A DNA stretch of 64,000 nucleotides, from contig CALKGI010000035.1 of NCBI GenBank assembly GCA_938085045.1, positions 1-64,000 on the forward strand. Direction: 5' to 3'. Numbering within the stretch: the stretch's first letter is position 1; each line of letters opens with the position of its first letter. This document shows positions 1 to 9,663 of this stretch, in pieces. Both the position numbers and the translations under genes were made by a program. The DNA comes from an uncultured Alteromonadaceae bacterium. GTDB taxonomy: Bacteria; Pseudomonadota; Gammaproteobacteria; Enterobacterales; Alteromonadaceae. The notes beneath the pieces are model-generated. The model saw only the letters and a program-made list of their open reading frames with translations. It did not search any database and was not told where the DNA came from.

Positions 1-1583
1 CCTTCGGGGTCCCAGTCGTTGCCCAGCACGTTAATGTAAACTGTGCTGCCTTGGTTTAACGTCATGCTGTCGGCGTTTGCAATGGGTGGGCTGTTGGGGG
101 CAATAACAGTTTGATAGGCCGTGACGACCGTACTGCTGCAAGACACTTGTGGGTTACAGACGTTGACATCATATCGGTAAGCGCCACCAGCAGACTTTGA
201 AGTTGTAAACGAGTAACTTGTTTCTTGCCAAGTGGCTCGGGCGACGCTGTAAACCACACTGCCATTTTCATAAAGGGTGTAAACTGCGCCATCAACGGCA
301 CCACCTGCGGGTGTCCACGACACGGTGTAGTTAGCGTTGGTGCCCACATTTAACGGTGACACCGACAGGTTATTTGCCGTCCCCGGTACGGTATAGACGT
401 ATATTCTAAGTGCGTCACTAAGCTCACTGCAACCTGCGGCGTTACAGGCTTTATATCGGTAGTACTGATAGCCCGTGTTGTAATGAATAAAATTGGCCGA
501 TGTGCCGCTGCCACTGTATTTAAGTGCGTAATTCGAATGGGTTGAACTCTCGAACAGCTGGTAATAAGTCGCCCCACTCACACTGGCAACAGAAATTGAA
601 TAAGTGACGCCATAAGGTTTATAACTGCTACCACCATTGCCGGGGTAATTAGGGCTTGAGGGTAATACTGGTACCCCAACTAACGATTGCGTGGTGCTCG
701 CTTTTTTCTTACCCGGTGCGTAGCTGTGGTGAGGTCTGTTTGAATCAAATTCACCCGGTGTAAACACGCCATTTTCATCAATCATGCCGCCAGAATTGTT
801 AAATCTAACCAGCTCTACCGCTTTGTCATCATCGATATTACCAGCACCAATGCTGTAGCCGTCACCATGCCAGTCAACACCGGTGATTTTGGCATCGATT
901 TTATGGCTATTTTTATGGGTTAAAAAGCCGTTTTCGTCGGCATAGGTAATGGTATGTTGTTGATTTTGCTGTTTAGCATGGGCAAAAATGTCGTCGCGAC
1001 CATCGCCGTTAAAATCTCTTACCAACCAGTTTTCACTGCGCTTGCTGCCCCATTTTGCGTTGCCACTAACTTTTTGAACAACACTCAATTGCCCAGCGGT
1101 ATCCGCATGCATCACGTAGTGTTTTTTATCAGACACAACAAACACATCTTGCAAACCATCACCATTGAAATCGCCTGACAATAGTTCGATTTCAGTTGCA
1201 TCATTCAACCAAGTCATTGAATCAACACTGTATTGATGTGCCGCTGCGCTTTGCAAACCATCCACATTACCCAAATAAGTTGCAGCTATTTGCTCAGCCG
1301 GATAAACAACAAACAAATCAGCAAAACCATCACTGTTGACATCACCCAGTGTTACTTTGGCGTTGGCCAGTTCAATAAGCACCACGTTTTGGGTGGTGTC
1401 ATCAAGCACTAACAGGCTGTTGTTATCTAGGGTTTTGGCTTGTAGTAATAGGTCTTTGTCACCATCACCATTTACGTCAGCAAAGTGAGGTTGGTGAGTT
1501 TGGGTTGACCAGTGGTTAAGTTGCTCTGATAGAGCATTTGTTGTACAAAATGCTAGGGCGATTGCCAGTGTAACGCTTTTCAT
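1..1583 (-). CDS. Secreted FG-GAP/VCBS-repeat protein with fibronectin-like domains (3' end outside window)
   Basis: The ATG at 1583 opens a frame that stays open for 527 codons to the window edge. It begins with a signal peptide (MKSVTLAIALAFCTTNALS) and then has several calcium-loop-like FG-GAP/VCBS motifs: DVNGDGDKDLLL, DVNSDGFADLFV, DFNGDGLQDVFV, DFNGDGRDDIFA. These usually build a beta-propeller. About 200 residues of fibronectin-III-like sequence follow (YYQLFESS, YRYKACNAAGC, YTLYENGSVV), and the last visible residues (SPPIANADS, NDWDPEG) look like a bacterial Ig/cadherin-like repeat. The protein is probably exported and surface-exposed. SpvB/Rhs-like toxins share the FG-GAP plus fibronectin start, but the C-terminus is not visible, so no activity can be assigned. 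Confidence 0.85.
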   Translation of the reverse strand, partial: MKSVTLAIALAFCTTNALSEQLNHWSTQTHQPHFADVNGDGDKDLLLQAKTLDNNSLLVLDDTTQNVVLIELANAKVTLGDVNSDGFADLFVVYPAEQIAATYLGNVDGLQSAAAHQYSVDSMTWLNDATEIELLSGDFNGDGLQDVFVVSDKKHYVMHADTAGQLSVVQKVSGNAKWGSKRSENWLVRDFNGDGRDDIFAHAKQQNQQHTITYADENGFLTHKNSHKIDAKITGVDWHGDGYSIGAGNIDDDKAVELVRFNNSGGMIDENGVFTPGEFDSNRPHHSYAPGKKKASTTQSLVGVPVLPSSPNYPGNGGSSYKPYGVTYSISVASVSGATYYQLFESSTHSNYALKYSGSGTSANFIHYNTGYQYYRYKACNAAGCSELSDALRIYVYTVPGTANNLSVSPLNVGTNANYTVSWTPAGGAVDGAVYTLYENGSVVYSVARATWQETSYSFTTSKSAGGAYRYDVNVCNPQVSCSSTVVTAYQTVIAPNSPPIANADSMTLNQGSTVYINVLGNDWDPE

Positions 1584-1761
1584 TATTATTTGATTTTACT
1601 GTGGTTTTAGGAAATTTCGCAGCATGGTAGTTTTATAAATAGGTCATGTCAATGCGTTTATTAACTGTAAGGATTGGTTAGCAAGTATTGATAAGTGGTT
1701 TTCGTAGGTTGGTATTGATAGGTCGTTATTGATAGTAGCACAAAGCATTATGTGTCTGGGT

Positions 1762-1795
1762 AATCATCACCCCACATCCGTGTGGGGCCAATGAT
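1762..1795. terminator. Inverted repeat between genes, possible terminator
   Basis: CCCCACA (1770-1776) and TGTGGGG (1781-1787) pair around a TCCG loop, and the flanking ATCAT/ATGAT extends the pairing. It lies just past the end of the minus-strand lipoprotein gene. There is no U-run, so intrinsic termination is only a guess. Confidence 0.35.
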
Positions 1796-1824
1796 TGACT
1801 TGGATTTTTCTAGGGTTTTAGCCC

Positions 1825-2289
1825 TTAAAACTCAAACTCAAGCGTGGTTTCGTTGCTCAAATCGAGTTTTTTGTACATTTCAACGCCACTGGCATTTGTT
1901 GGTACGAATTCTACCACCAAATGCTCCCAGTTTTTGCTTACCTGAAACTCAACACTGGTGGTGGTTTCGGGGTGAAAACTGATCACTCGGGTTAGGTAGT
2001 TCGGGTAGTAAATGTCGTTAACCACGTCATGAAAATCGTAGTCGTGATAGACATTCACCACGCCGCTACCCGGCGGTATTGTGGCTAGTGATAACGTTAA
2101 GTCTATGTCGGTTCTAAACGTAAAGTTATCTTCGGCCACCAAGTCGCCAGTATTAACAACAACAGGTTCTGTTGGCGTAGGTGTTGGCGTTGGTGCAGGC
2201 GTCTGGCCAGTACTGGTGTCGCCACCACCGCCACCACAACCGGTGAGTATTAATGCCAAGCTACAAGCAATAAGTGTTTTGTTTATCAT
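1825..2289 (-). CDS. Small lipoprotein, function unknown
   Basis: 154 residues. The N-terminus is a lipoprotein signal (MINKTLIACSLALILTGCGG) with lipobox LTGC. A low-complexity Gly and Pro/Thr linker (TPAPTPTPTPTEP) follows, then about 110 residues with alternating beta-strand-like sequence and no recognised motif. It starts 9 bp after the stop of the LruC-domain gene on the same strand, so the two are probably co-transcribed. It could be an accessory or anchoring partner of that secreted protein. No family was recognised. Confidence 0.75.
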   Translation of the reverse strand: MINKTLIACSLALILTGCGGGGGDTSTGQTPAPTPTPTPTEPVVVNTGDLVAEDNFTFRTDIDLTLSLATIPPGSGVVNVYHDYDFHDVVNDIYYPNYLTRVISFHPETTTSVEFQVSKNWEHLVVEFVPTNASGVEMYKKLDLSNETTLEFEF

Positions 2290-2298
2290 GTCTAGTCC

Positions 2299-3918
2299 TT
2301 ATTCGTATAGCTTTGAGGTATCGGCATTGCTGCGTAGGTACCAATCGGTGTAACTGAATCCGCCAGATTCGACCCATTTTGCAAAATCAGGGTATGCATG
2401 GCTGATGTCTTGGTATTCTGCTGGATGATCCCAGTTGTCGGTGATGTTGAGCACCCAAGGCATGTTGTTGCTAGTGACAAAACTATTGCTACCGTTTGAC
2501 GCATCATCGGCCATAGAGAAAAAGCCACTGTTAAACGAGCTAGTGCCCGAGAACTGTTTTAAATGCACTTCCCACTGACGCCCCGGTGCAACAGAAAAAA
2601 TATCACCATGATAATAGCTATCAACGGCAAATATGAACGGGTCGTATGGTGCCTGCCCTACTTTCCACGACGGTTCTGCAACGGTGAAGGTCACATCAAG
2701 AGTGTATTGTAAGCTCATGTTCTCACGACATGATTGCAACGTACGAAACATTTCGCAGCTGCTGAAAACGTCTTCGCTGACATCAGGTGACAAAATCAAC
2801 ACTGTGTCATTAACACCAGTTTCTATCACTTGATGAGTGACTGGTTGTCCGTTTTTAAGCACTGTCGCTGTCGCAATATTGCTTGGGTTTACGCCCGGTA
2901 TATGCAACGCAAAACCATTGTGGTAACTGGCACCTTTGGCCTGTATGTTGAAAGTACCTTCGAGTCTTTTTAACGCGTTTTGTGCAGCCAATGAACGTTT
3001 GAGTTGGTATTTCACCACCAAATCATTGAAATCATAATCACCAATTTGTGGCCACAAGTCTTCAAACATTAACGTGGCAAAACCATTTTGAGTAGGGTAG
3101 TAACTAGTGGTGAGCGGTTCTACGTTGGTGTTTTCTTCTAGCGGAATATAACTACCGTCAACGGTGCCGTCTGGGTTAACGCCGTCAATGGCGTAAAATG
3201 GGGTGATCTCAACTGAGAACAACACATCGTTGTAATCTTGGTCGCCAGAGGTAATGTATTGGTCGTCAAAACCAATCACCAGCAATTCGTTAGGCGCATC
3301 AATAAACACCACATTGTGTCGCTGGTTACCCGCAGGCTCTGGGTTTAGTTGATGGTGGCTATAAAAAGGTGTTCCCCAAGGGCCATCAGAGGAAATAGTT
3401 GAACCACTGCCGCCATAACCCCAGCCATTAGGCACAACAAAGAAACCGATACTTTGACCAGCGGTTATCTGAATTCCCAGTGCAACTGTATCACCTTGTT
3501 GCATATTACCGGCACTAGGTTTAGAAGCATTTGGGAATATTATGGTGTGGGCTGGAATATCAGCTTTGCTCAGTGGTGGATTGTTAGTGTCATAAACAAA
3601 ATAACCCAGACTATTACGGTAGCCTGCGCCTTCATTTAAGAAGGTGACAGTTGCGGTTGCAAATGTCGCCAAATCATCATCAAACCGAACATTACTGATG
3701 GTATCACTGGCGATATACGCTGGGTTTACCACAGTTGACTCAGGTAACATGCCATAGATGTTGTCGAGTAAATTGCTGGGCAATCTACTGTTGATGTTCG
3801 TCATCTGGGTAGGAACACCCAAACTGTCGTAACCAGTCACAGGATTACCAACATATTGGTAATCTGTTGCCTGTACCGAGGCGATTAAGCCAAGTCCAAG
3901 CAAGCCAAATTTTTTCAT
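2299..3918 (-). CDS. Secreted LruC-domain (DUF4842/DUF4114-like) protein
   Basis: 539 residues with a signal peptide (MKKFGLLGLGLIASVQAT). Two acidic blocks typical of this family are visible: FDDQYITSGDQDYNDVLFSVEI around residue 220 (DUF4114-like calcium-type loop) and LWPQIGDYDFNDLVVKYQLKR around residue 290 (LruC/DUF4842 signature). The remainder is beta-rich (FALHIPGVNPSN, WEVHLKQFSG). LruC proteins are exported proteins of Proteobacteria, Bacteroidetes and Leptospira with poorly known function, probably surface or matrix related. The next gene downstream is a lipoprotein 9 bp away. The start is chosen because the signal peptide begins there. Confidence 0.82.
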   Translation of the reverse strand: MKKFGLLGLGLIASVQATDYQYVGNPVTGYDSLGVPTQMTNINSRLPSNLLDNIYGMLPESTVVNPAYIASDTISNVRFDDDLATFATATVTFLNEGAGYRNSLGYFVYDTNNPPLSKADIPAHTIIFPNASKPSAGNMQQGDTVALGIQITAGQSIGFFVVPNGWGYGGSGSTISSDGPWGTPFYSHHQLNPEPAGNQRHNVVFIDAPNELLVIGFDDQYITSGDQDYNDVLFSVEITPFYAIDGVNPDGTVDGSYIPLEENTNVEPLTTSYYPTQNGFATLMFEDLWPQIGDYDFNDLVVKYQLKRSLAAQNALKRLEGTFNIQAKGASYHNGFALHIPGVNPSNIATATVLKNGQPVTHQVIETGVNDTVLILSPDVSEDVFSSCEMFRTLQSCRENMSLQYTLDVTFTVAEPSWKVGQAPYDPFIFAVDSYYHGDIFSVAPGRQWEVHLKQFSGTSSFNSGFFSMADDASNGSNSFVTSNNMPWVLNITDNWDHPAEYQDISHAYPDFAKWVESGGFSYTDWYLRSNADTSKLYE

Positions 3919-4375
3919 ATCATCTCCACACGATGTCGCCCCAAATTAAACCTGGTGTTTTGCTTTTGCTATTATTATTACCTTTCAGTTATGTTAATAA
4001 CTGGGGGGCGCGCAGGGGTCGCAAAACGGGTTTACCAACGAAATTTTCATTTCACCGAGCGGGACTAAGCTAAAACCATGCCAACTGACAATTTGTTTAA
4101 AAACAGCAAGTTACATTTTTGGTTAAAAAAAGGTTTCGCGTTTTGACAAGGAAATTGATTGCATTTTGCTATTTTGGGGTTGCAATAAAGTAAAGATGAT
4201 TTTACAACCCAGCAGCGTTTGTACCGTCATAGGTTATTTCGGGGCCAATCAAAAAATTGTTGAGATTGATGTTTATGCATAAATTAAAGGTGCGCACTGC
4301 GCACCTTTATATCACTTTAGCCTTTTGCAATATTGCTTAATCGCATTTTGCTATTTTGCCGGAGGTTGCTCGGTG
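3919..4375. other. Intergenic region (457 bp) with a repeated 16-mer and a hairpin
   Basis: No gene is supported here. It contains the upstream region of the LruC gene and the downstream region of the glycosyltransferase operon. The 16-mer GCATTTTGCTATTTTG occurs twice in direct orientation (4161-4176 and 4343-4358), and a terminator-like hairpin sits at 4286-4308. No clear promoter was picked out. Confidence 0.5.
4286..4308 (-). terminator. Hairpin downstream of the glycosyltransferase operon
   Basis: AAAGGTGCGCA (4286-4296) and TGCGCACCTTT (4298-4308) are perfectly complementary around a single central base. The hairpin lies 68 bp beyond the stop of the minus-strand glycosyltransferase. 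The A/T ends of the stem act as an A-tract/U-tract in either direction. Confidence 0.6.
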
Positions 4376-5449
4376 TTAAGCCGCTTTCTTTTTTCGCGAT
4401 AGTTTGCCAAATATCCAGTTTCCCGCTGGCACTAAGTTCTTTATATCCGCCAATAAAGCCTTAAATGCACGCCGCGAAGGTGACAGCAAAAACGCCACTG
4501 TGTGACAAACAACAGGATGAAACAAAAGATACCAGTCAATCTGGCGCTGAGTTCGGTAGTATTCGGCGTAACCGGTCAACAACCGTGAAACACTGTATGG
4601 TATTGCCATTGGGCTGCGTTTGATCACCGGTTTATAGTAGCGTTTCATGATCACTTTCATGAATTCTAAGCGCTGATGCACCCTTGATGATTCTGAGCCA
4701 GGACGCATTAAATAAGCCATATCGACACTGGCAGTAAATCCTACAGGGCCGATTAAGGCGGCCTTCAGCCAAAAATCCCAGTCTTCAGCCGATTTGAGGG
4801 TCTCGTCAAAAAACAGCGGTTGCCCCAACGCCTGTTGGCTGAACATGACACCAGAAGTACCAACCATATTTTCGGCGAAAATAGCCCCTGCCCCTTGCGA
4901 ATCCATTAATACGTAATCGGTATTATCGGCAGAAGATAAGCGGTCAATCATATTTGTAAACCTTGGCCAATAACCAAAGCAATCGCCTAAATCATCATCA
5001 TTTTGGTTAAAAAACAAATAATTACAAAAACTTAAGGTCGCTTGAGGGTTTCGATAATGAAAAGTCAGTTGCTTAGCCAGTTTGTTTTCTAACCAATAAT
5101 CATCAGCATCTAGCAAGGCGATATAAGGGCTTTTTGCCATTCGCAACCCTTGGTTACGTGCCTTTGCAACACCAACACCGGCCAAGCGCAGTGGCCGAAT
5201 GCGTTTGTCACAGCTACAAGCCAATTCTAGATATTGCCAAGTTTCATCCGTCGAACCATCGTCAATGACCAGTATTTCTATTTCATCGACCTGTTGTTGT
5301 TGAATGCTTTTTAGCGCAGTCGGCAAAAACTCAAGACAGTTATAAGTGGGGATAATAATAGACACCATCGGACTATCACCGCCCGGATGGAGGTCAAGCA
5401 CACTGTCGGTGCCAAACTGTTTGTTCATTAATGCTTGATTTTCATTCAT
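4376..5449 (-). CDS. Glycosyltransferase family 2
   Basis: 357 residues from the chosen ATG. The GT-A fold signature is clear near the N-terminus: VSIIIPTYNCLEFLPTALKSI, then EILVIDDGSTDETW, ARNQGL and the metal-binding DXD-type LLDADDYW. It probably transfers a sugar from a nucleotide donor during polysaccharide or glycolipid assembly at the inner membrane. The frame is open 44 codons further upstream, but the start at 5449 is preferred: it has CACGGAGA upstream and overlaps the preceding stop by 8 bp, which is typical translational coupling. It is in an operon with the GT4 gene upstream. Confidence 0.9.
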   Translation of the reverse strand: MNENQALMNKQFGTDSVLDLHPGGDSPMVSIIIPTYNCLEFLPTALKSIQQQQVDEIEILVIDDGSTDETWQYLELACSCDKRIRPLRLAGVGVAKARNQGLRMAKSPYIALLDADDYWLENKLAKQLTFHYRNPQATLSFCNYLFFNQNDDDLGDCFGYWPRFTNMIDRLSSADNTDYVLMDSQGAGAIFAENMVGTSGVMFSQQALGQPLFFDETLKSAEDWDFWLKAALIGPVGFTASVDMAYLMRPGSESSRVHQRLEFMKVIMKRYYKPVIKRSPMAIPYSVSRLLTGYAEYYRTQRQIDWYLLFHPVVCHTVAFLLSPSRRAFKALLADIKNLVPAGNWIFGKLSRKKKAA

Positions 5450-6476
5450 TGCATTCTCCGTGATTATAACTTTGGTAAATGGCTTCAATCGACGGCACCA
5501 ATGCAGCGGTTGAGTATTGATTACGTATTTTTTCACGTACATTGTGAGACAAGCTGGTTTTGTCACAGTCTGACAAGTCATACCATTGTGTTAACGCTTG
5601 TTTTAATTTGGCGATGTTGCCAGCCTCAACCAACCAGCCCAACGAAGGTTCGCTGATCAAGTCACCAATGCCACCCACTGCAAACGACACCACAGGGATG
5701 CCAAGCGCCATCGCTTCGAGTGCAACATAAGGCAAGCCCTCGTAACGAGATGAAATACAAAGTGCATCGACATCTTGCCAATGTTCTTGCATATTGACAT
5801 GCCCTTTAAAGCGCACCGTCTCACTGAATTCTTCGAGCAACCTAGTACGCTCGGGTCCATCACCATACACCACAAACTCTACCGGTTTGTCGCTGTGCCA
5901 ATCGGCTGCCATTTTACAAAACTGGTCGGGGCCTTTTTCTTTACTTAAACGGCCAACAAAGGCGACCCGTAACGGTTGCAGCGCATTGGTTTTAACTCTA
6001 GGCTCGGCAACATTAATAAAGTTGGGGATCATTTTGGTGCCCTTAGGCAACATCTCTTTTATTGGCTGGCTTACAGCAATGCGCTCACCAAGCGTTGCGG
6101 TAAATTGGTCAAGCCAAGTGTAAAATCTCAGTTTGCCAGTGCCTACATCACCACTGTGAAAAGTTGATAACACTGGAATTTTCATTGAACGGGCAAATAC
6201 TCTACCCATAATGCCAGCCTTGTAACCGTGGGTGTGCAGTATAATGCTGTGTCGATTACGCCATAATTGCTGCCAATAGCCTTTTACCGAATCGCAAAAA
6301 CGGTAGCCAATTTTATGCTCATCAAGAAATTGATATAAGAGGTTGCCTTGGTATTGTTTTATAAACCAAACTTCAACGTTATACCCTTCATCCGACAAAT
6401 GTGCCGCAAGCGTAAGTACGTGGGTTTCAATGCCCCCCATTTGGGAGCTATCCAATGTCAATATTATTTTTCGCAT
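5442..6476 (-). CDS. Glycosyltransferase family 4
   Basis: 344 residues. GT-B features: the N-terminal MGGIETHVLTLAAHL loop, VGRLSKEKGPDQF at the start of the donor-binding half, and SSRYEGLPYVALEAMALGIPVV with the E(x7)E donor-binding motif. It likely adds a sugar to a lipid-linked or surface glycan. The frame extends to 6572, but the family N-terminus (MRKIILTLDSSQMGGIETH) begins at 6476, so that start is used. It overlaps the GT2 gene downstream by 8 bp and is divergent from the flippase/polymerase pair. Confidence 0.9.
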   Translation of the reverse strand: MRKIILTLDSSQMGGIETHVLTLAAHLSDEGYNVEVWFIKQYQGNLLYQFLDEHKIGYRFCDSVKGYWQQLWRNRHSIILHTHGYKAGIMGRVFARSMKIPVLSTFHSGDVGTGKLRFYTWLDQFTATLGERIAVSQPIKEMLPKGTKMIPNFINVAEPRVKTNALQPLRVAFVGRLSKEKGPDQFCKMAADWHSDKPVEFVVYGDGPERTRLLEEFSETVRFKGHVNMQEHWQDVDALCISSRYEGLPYVALEAMALGIPVVSFAVGGIGDLISEPSLGWLVEAGNIAKLKQALTQWYDLSDCDKTSLSHNVREKIRNQYSTAALVPSIEAIYQSYNHGECNE

Positions 6477-6784
6477 TTTAGCTCGACTACCTCTTGTCTG
6501 TTGTCGCATTTTACATAGACTGCTTGTTGCACTGTTGGTGTTTCTTTGCAATTTGCAAATTGATAATGGCATTTAACTTGCTTATGTACTTAAAAAGTAG
6601 TGGTTACCTACTCGTTAGCACTACTCGCGTATTCGTAAAGTGGGAAATACCCAATTTGCCTAAGCCTTATTGCATTTGATATGCCAGTTTGATGACCGTT
6701 GGTGTAACAGGGTCGTTATCAGAGTGTTAAATCGGCCGACAAAATACAGACAAGTCAATACACCACCAAAATTATGAGAAGTTA
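6477..6784. other. Divergent promoter region of the polysaccharide locus
   Basis: This 308-bp stretch separates the minus-strand glycosyltransferases from the plus-strand flippase gene and must carry promoters for both. I see no convincing -35/-10 pair, hairpin or repeat. The last bases before the flippase ATG (GAGAAGTTA) give a weak ribosome binding site. Confidence 0.4.
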
Positions 6785-8230
6785 ATGAAAATCCCCTTCA
6801 CCATTCACCCATCTATATACTTTGCGCTTGGCATTGTGATGATGAAGTCAGTTTCGTTACTGATGTTACCGATAGTTACCCGATACCTTGCACCTGCCGA
6901 ATTTGGTCGCCTTGAGTTGTTGTTGAGCATTGCAGACTTTGCTTCAATGTTGGCGGGTTTTGCGCTGGCCGATGCTTTGTATCGCTTTGCAGGTTTAAGT
7001 AAAAACGCTGACGAAGAAAAACATATTGGCAAAACCGTCTTTACCATGGCATCAATCATTGGATTAATGTGCCTAAGCACTGGGTTACTTTTGGTGCCTA
7101 TGGCTTTGCCGATGCTCGGCGAGGGGATCAGTTTGCTCGATTTGCAACTGGTGGTGTTTTTGTTTGCTGTCGACGGCTGTTTGGTGGTACCCCTGGCGTG
7201 GATGAAAATGAAAGAAAATGCCTTTACATTTTTTGTGCTCACCACAGGTAAAGCCATTTGTCAGGCGATTATTTCGTGGCAGCTGCTTAAAGCCGATTAC
7301 GGTATCACCGCTATGCTACTCGGTGGTGCGCTGTCATCGTTGTTGTTGGTGCTTATTCTCATAAAAATCCAAGTGAGTCAAACAGGGCTTGGCATAAACA
7401 CCAAATTGCTCAAGCAAATCTTGGTTTACTGTTCACCTTTGGTGATTAGTGCTTTGGCCGCCTTTGCTATGCTAAGTGCCGACCGCTGGGTGATTAACTT
7501 GGTTACAACCGCCGAAGCGCTGGGGCTTTATGCGGTGGCGAAAAAACTGGCGATGATCCTCATTATTTTGATGCAGCCTTTTGGGTTATGGTGGGCAGCC
7601 AGACGATTTAAAGAACTTAACAGCCCAGACGGCAAAGCTTCTGTCGCACGCTTCACCTCTTTGGGCATTGCGCTGGTGTTGTGTTTTTCGACCTGTGTTT
7701 GTATAGCCAGCCCGATTGTTATCGATTTACTGATTGACCCCAGTTATGCTGGTGCCATGGTATATCTTTGCCCATTGGTGTTGTTTTTTGCCATTAAGCA
7801 AATTGCCGAGCTGGCCAATCTTGGCTGCTTTGTCGGCAAAACCACTTGGAACGTCATGGCAATTGATTTAGTAACGGCAGCGGTGTCTATTATTGGTTTG
7901 TATTTTTTGAGTCAGCAGTGGCTAATCAATGGCGTTATCGCGGCATTGCTCATTGCTCAATGCGTGCGGTTTACGCTTTTTTACGTGGTCAGTCAGCGAA
8001 TGTTGTATTTACAGTACGCCAAAGGTAAGTTATTAATGCTGGCGGCGCTTTGCCTTTCGATAACATTTGTTTCTCTACAGCTCACTAATATGGGGCAACA
8101 TTTTGTGATGTCGATTGTTGGTGGATTGTTGATGGCTGCTTACTTACAAGTTAGTGAGCTATTTTCTTTTGTGCCCATACTCAAGCGAGGCTTGGCTATT
8201 ATTCGCCCTCCCCGGCTACTGTCAAAATGA
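6785..8230 (+). CDS. Wzx-type polysaccharide flippase
   Basis: 481 residues, highly hydrophobic with about 12-14 predicted membrane helices. The N-terminal block (MMKSVSLLMLPIVTRYLAPAEFGRLELLLS) is typical of the polysaccharide-synthesis/MOP flippase family, which moves lipid-linked oligosaccharides across the inner membrane. The stop overlaps the start of the next gene (ATGA at 8227-8230), so the two are translationally coupled. With the adjacent glycosyltransferases it forms a partial O-antigen or exopolysaccharide locus. Confidence 0.88.
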   Translation: MKIPFTIHPSIYFALGIVMMKSVSLLMLPIVTRYLAPAEFGRLELLLSIADFASMLAGFALADALYRFAGLSKNADEEKHIGKTVFTMASIIGLMCLSTGLLLVPMALPMLGEGISLLDLQLVVFLFAVDGCLVVPLAWMKMKENAFTFFVLTTGKAICQAIISWQLLKADYGITAMLLGGALSSLLLVLILIKIQVSQTGLGINTKLLKQILVYCSPLVISALAAFAMLSADRWVINLVTTAEALGLYAVAKKLAMILIILMQPFGLWWAARRFKELNSPDGKASVARFTSLGIALVLCFSTCVCIASPIVIDLLIDPSYAGAMVYLCPLVLFFAIKQIAELANLGCFVGKTTWNVMAIDLVTAAVSIIGLYFLSQQWLINGVIAALLIAQCVRFTLFYVVSQRMLYLQYAKGKLLMLAALCLSITFVSLQLTNMGQHFVMSIVGGLLMAAYLQVSELFSFVPILKRGLAIIRPPRLLSK

Positions 8231-9576
8231 ATTATTGGCCAGTTATTTTATACACTCTAGTAGTTGGCCTAGTGTGGATTGTTATTCCCCACCCGTTAAT
8301 CGTGGTGGCAGCTGGTATTGCCCCTATTATCGCCGTTCAAGTGGTGAAGTTTCCTTATTTGGTGTGTTTGGGCTTTATCATTTTTTCTTTTTTTCGTATT
8401 CACGAAGTATTTCCTCAACTTGGCCCACTACGCATTCCCAATTTGCTTGCCCTTGCCTCTTTGGGTGTGCTGGGCTGGCATTTGTTTATCGTTAAAGACA
8501 TACAAACCTTTTGGTCGCGGCAGTTAACTTGGTTCACCGTGTTTTTTTTGTTGGTGACCATAGGCGTTGCTTTTGCCAGTAACCGCCCCGGTGCCATTGC
8601 TTATTTTACCGGTATTTATATCAAAATTTACATCATGGCGCTGGCCATTAGCTGGTTAAGTCGTCAACCCAAAGATTTTTTACTCGCCACCCGTTTGTTT
8701 TCGCTCAGTGGCATGGTGGTGGCACTGGTGGCTTTGTCGAATAAAGCCAATGGCATAGGTTTAGTTGAAGGCACAAGGGTCACCATTGGCCGAGATTTTG
8801 GTTCGGTGTTGGGCGACCCTAATGATTTATCGCTGGTGTTGTTATTTCCGGCGAGCTTTGCCCTGAGTTTGGTGTTTTCGCCGGGCTTGAGTAAATTCGA
8901 ACGATTATTGGGGGCCTGTGTATTTGGCATCATCATCGCGGGTATCATCGCCACCCAAAGCCGTGGTGGGTTGTTGGGCATTATGTCGATTTTAGGCTTT
9001 TTTGCGTGGCACAAGGTCAAATCTAAGGCCTTGCTGGTTGGCGGCGCTGCGGTACTGCTACCAATATTGTTGGTGGCTGCCGGGATATCAGATCGCTCGT
9101 CTGGCGGGGCTGGCGAGTCGGGTATTGACGAGTCTTCGATGGGCCGTATTTACGCTTGGGAAGCCGCAATAAAAATGGCGGTAGAAAACCCCTTAACAGG
9201 CGTGGGACTCGACAATTTTGTGGTCAATTATTTTGCCTACAGTTCGCACTGGGATGGCATGAACCATGCGGTTCATAGCACTTGGTTTGGTATATTGGGC
9301 GAAACTGGCTTTTTGGGTCTTGGGGTGTTTATCACTTTACTTGTCAGTATCATCACTAATTTGCGAAAATCTCTGGCCAAAGTGATGTCAATGCAGCAAA
9401 GTGGCGCACCATTAGACCCGGTCGTGCAGCCTTATTTGTTTGCTCTAATGGCAGGGTTGGCCAGTTTTATGGTGTCGGGCACCTTTTTGACTCAAGGGTT
9501 TACTTGGCCGTTTTATGTGTTGATGTCACTGTCGGTCGCTTTAATGAAATATATCAATGAATTGAAAACCTCCTGA
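8227..9576 (+). CDS. O-antigen polymerase/ligase-like membrane protein (Wzy_C family)
   Basis: 449 residues with about 10-12 membrane helices. The Wzy/WaaL-type features are the large periplasmic loop with GRIYAWEAAIKMAVENPLTGVGLDNF, then HSTWFGILGETGFLGLGVF, and an upstream ATQSRGGLLGI block. It would polymerise or ligate the glycan units exported by the flippase with which it overlaps. Polymerase and ligase cannot be separated by eye. No chain-length regulator or initiating transferase is visible, so the locus is incomplete or split elsewhere. Confidence 0.85.
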   Translation: MNYWPVILYTLVVGLVWIVIPHPLIVVAAGIAPIIAVQVVKFPYLVCLGFIIFSFFRIHEVFPQLGPLRIPNLLALASLGVLGWHLFIVKDIQTFWSRQLTWFTVFFLLVTIGVAFASNRPGAIAYFTGIYIKIYIMALAISWLSRQPKDFLLATRLFSLSGMVVALVALSNKANGIGLVEGTRVTIGRDFGSVLGDPNDLSLVLLFPASFALSLVFSPGLSKFERLLGACVFGIIIAGIIATQSRGGLLGIMSILGFFAWHKVKSKALLVGGAAVLLPILLVAAGISDRSSGGAGESGIDESSMGRIYAWEAAIKMAVENPLTGVGLDNFVVNYFAYSSHWDGMNHAVHSTWFGILGETGFLGLGVFITLLVSIITNLRKSLAKVMSMQQSGAPLDPVVQPYLFALMAGLASFMVSGTFLTQGFTWPFYVLMSLSVALMKYINELKTS

Positions 9577-9599
9577 TACCACAACCTTCATATTCAAGT

Positions 9600-9627
9600 T
9601 TGCCAACATAGGCACGCTCACTATACT
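9600..9627 (+). promoter_or_regulatory. Likely sigma-70 promoter of the TonB receptor
   Basis: TTGCCA (9600-9605) and TATACT (9622-9627) are separated by 16 bp and sit 37 bp before the receptor ATG. This suggests that the receptor has its own promoter rather than reading through from the polysaccharide genes. Confidence 0.55.
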
Positions 9628-9663
9628 TAATCATTACAATTAACAGTCCTTCAGCGAGCCGAT

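Noticed and set aside
5450-5581. Longer N-terminus for the GT2 glycosyltransferase
   Set aside because: The extension overlaps the GT4 gene by 140 bp and does not match the family; the ATG at 5449 has a good binding site.
6805-7257. 150-codon minus frame opposite the flippase gene
   Set aside because: Antisense shadow of a strong membrane-protein gene; no binding site.
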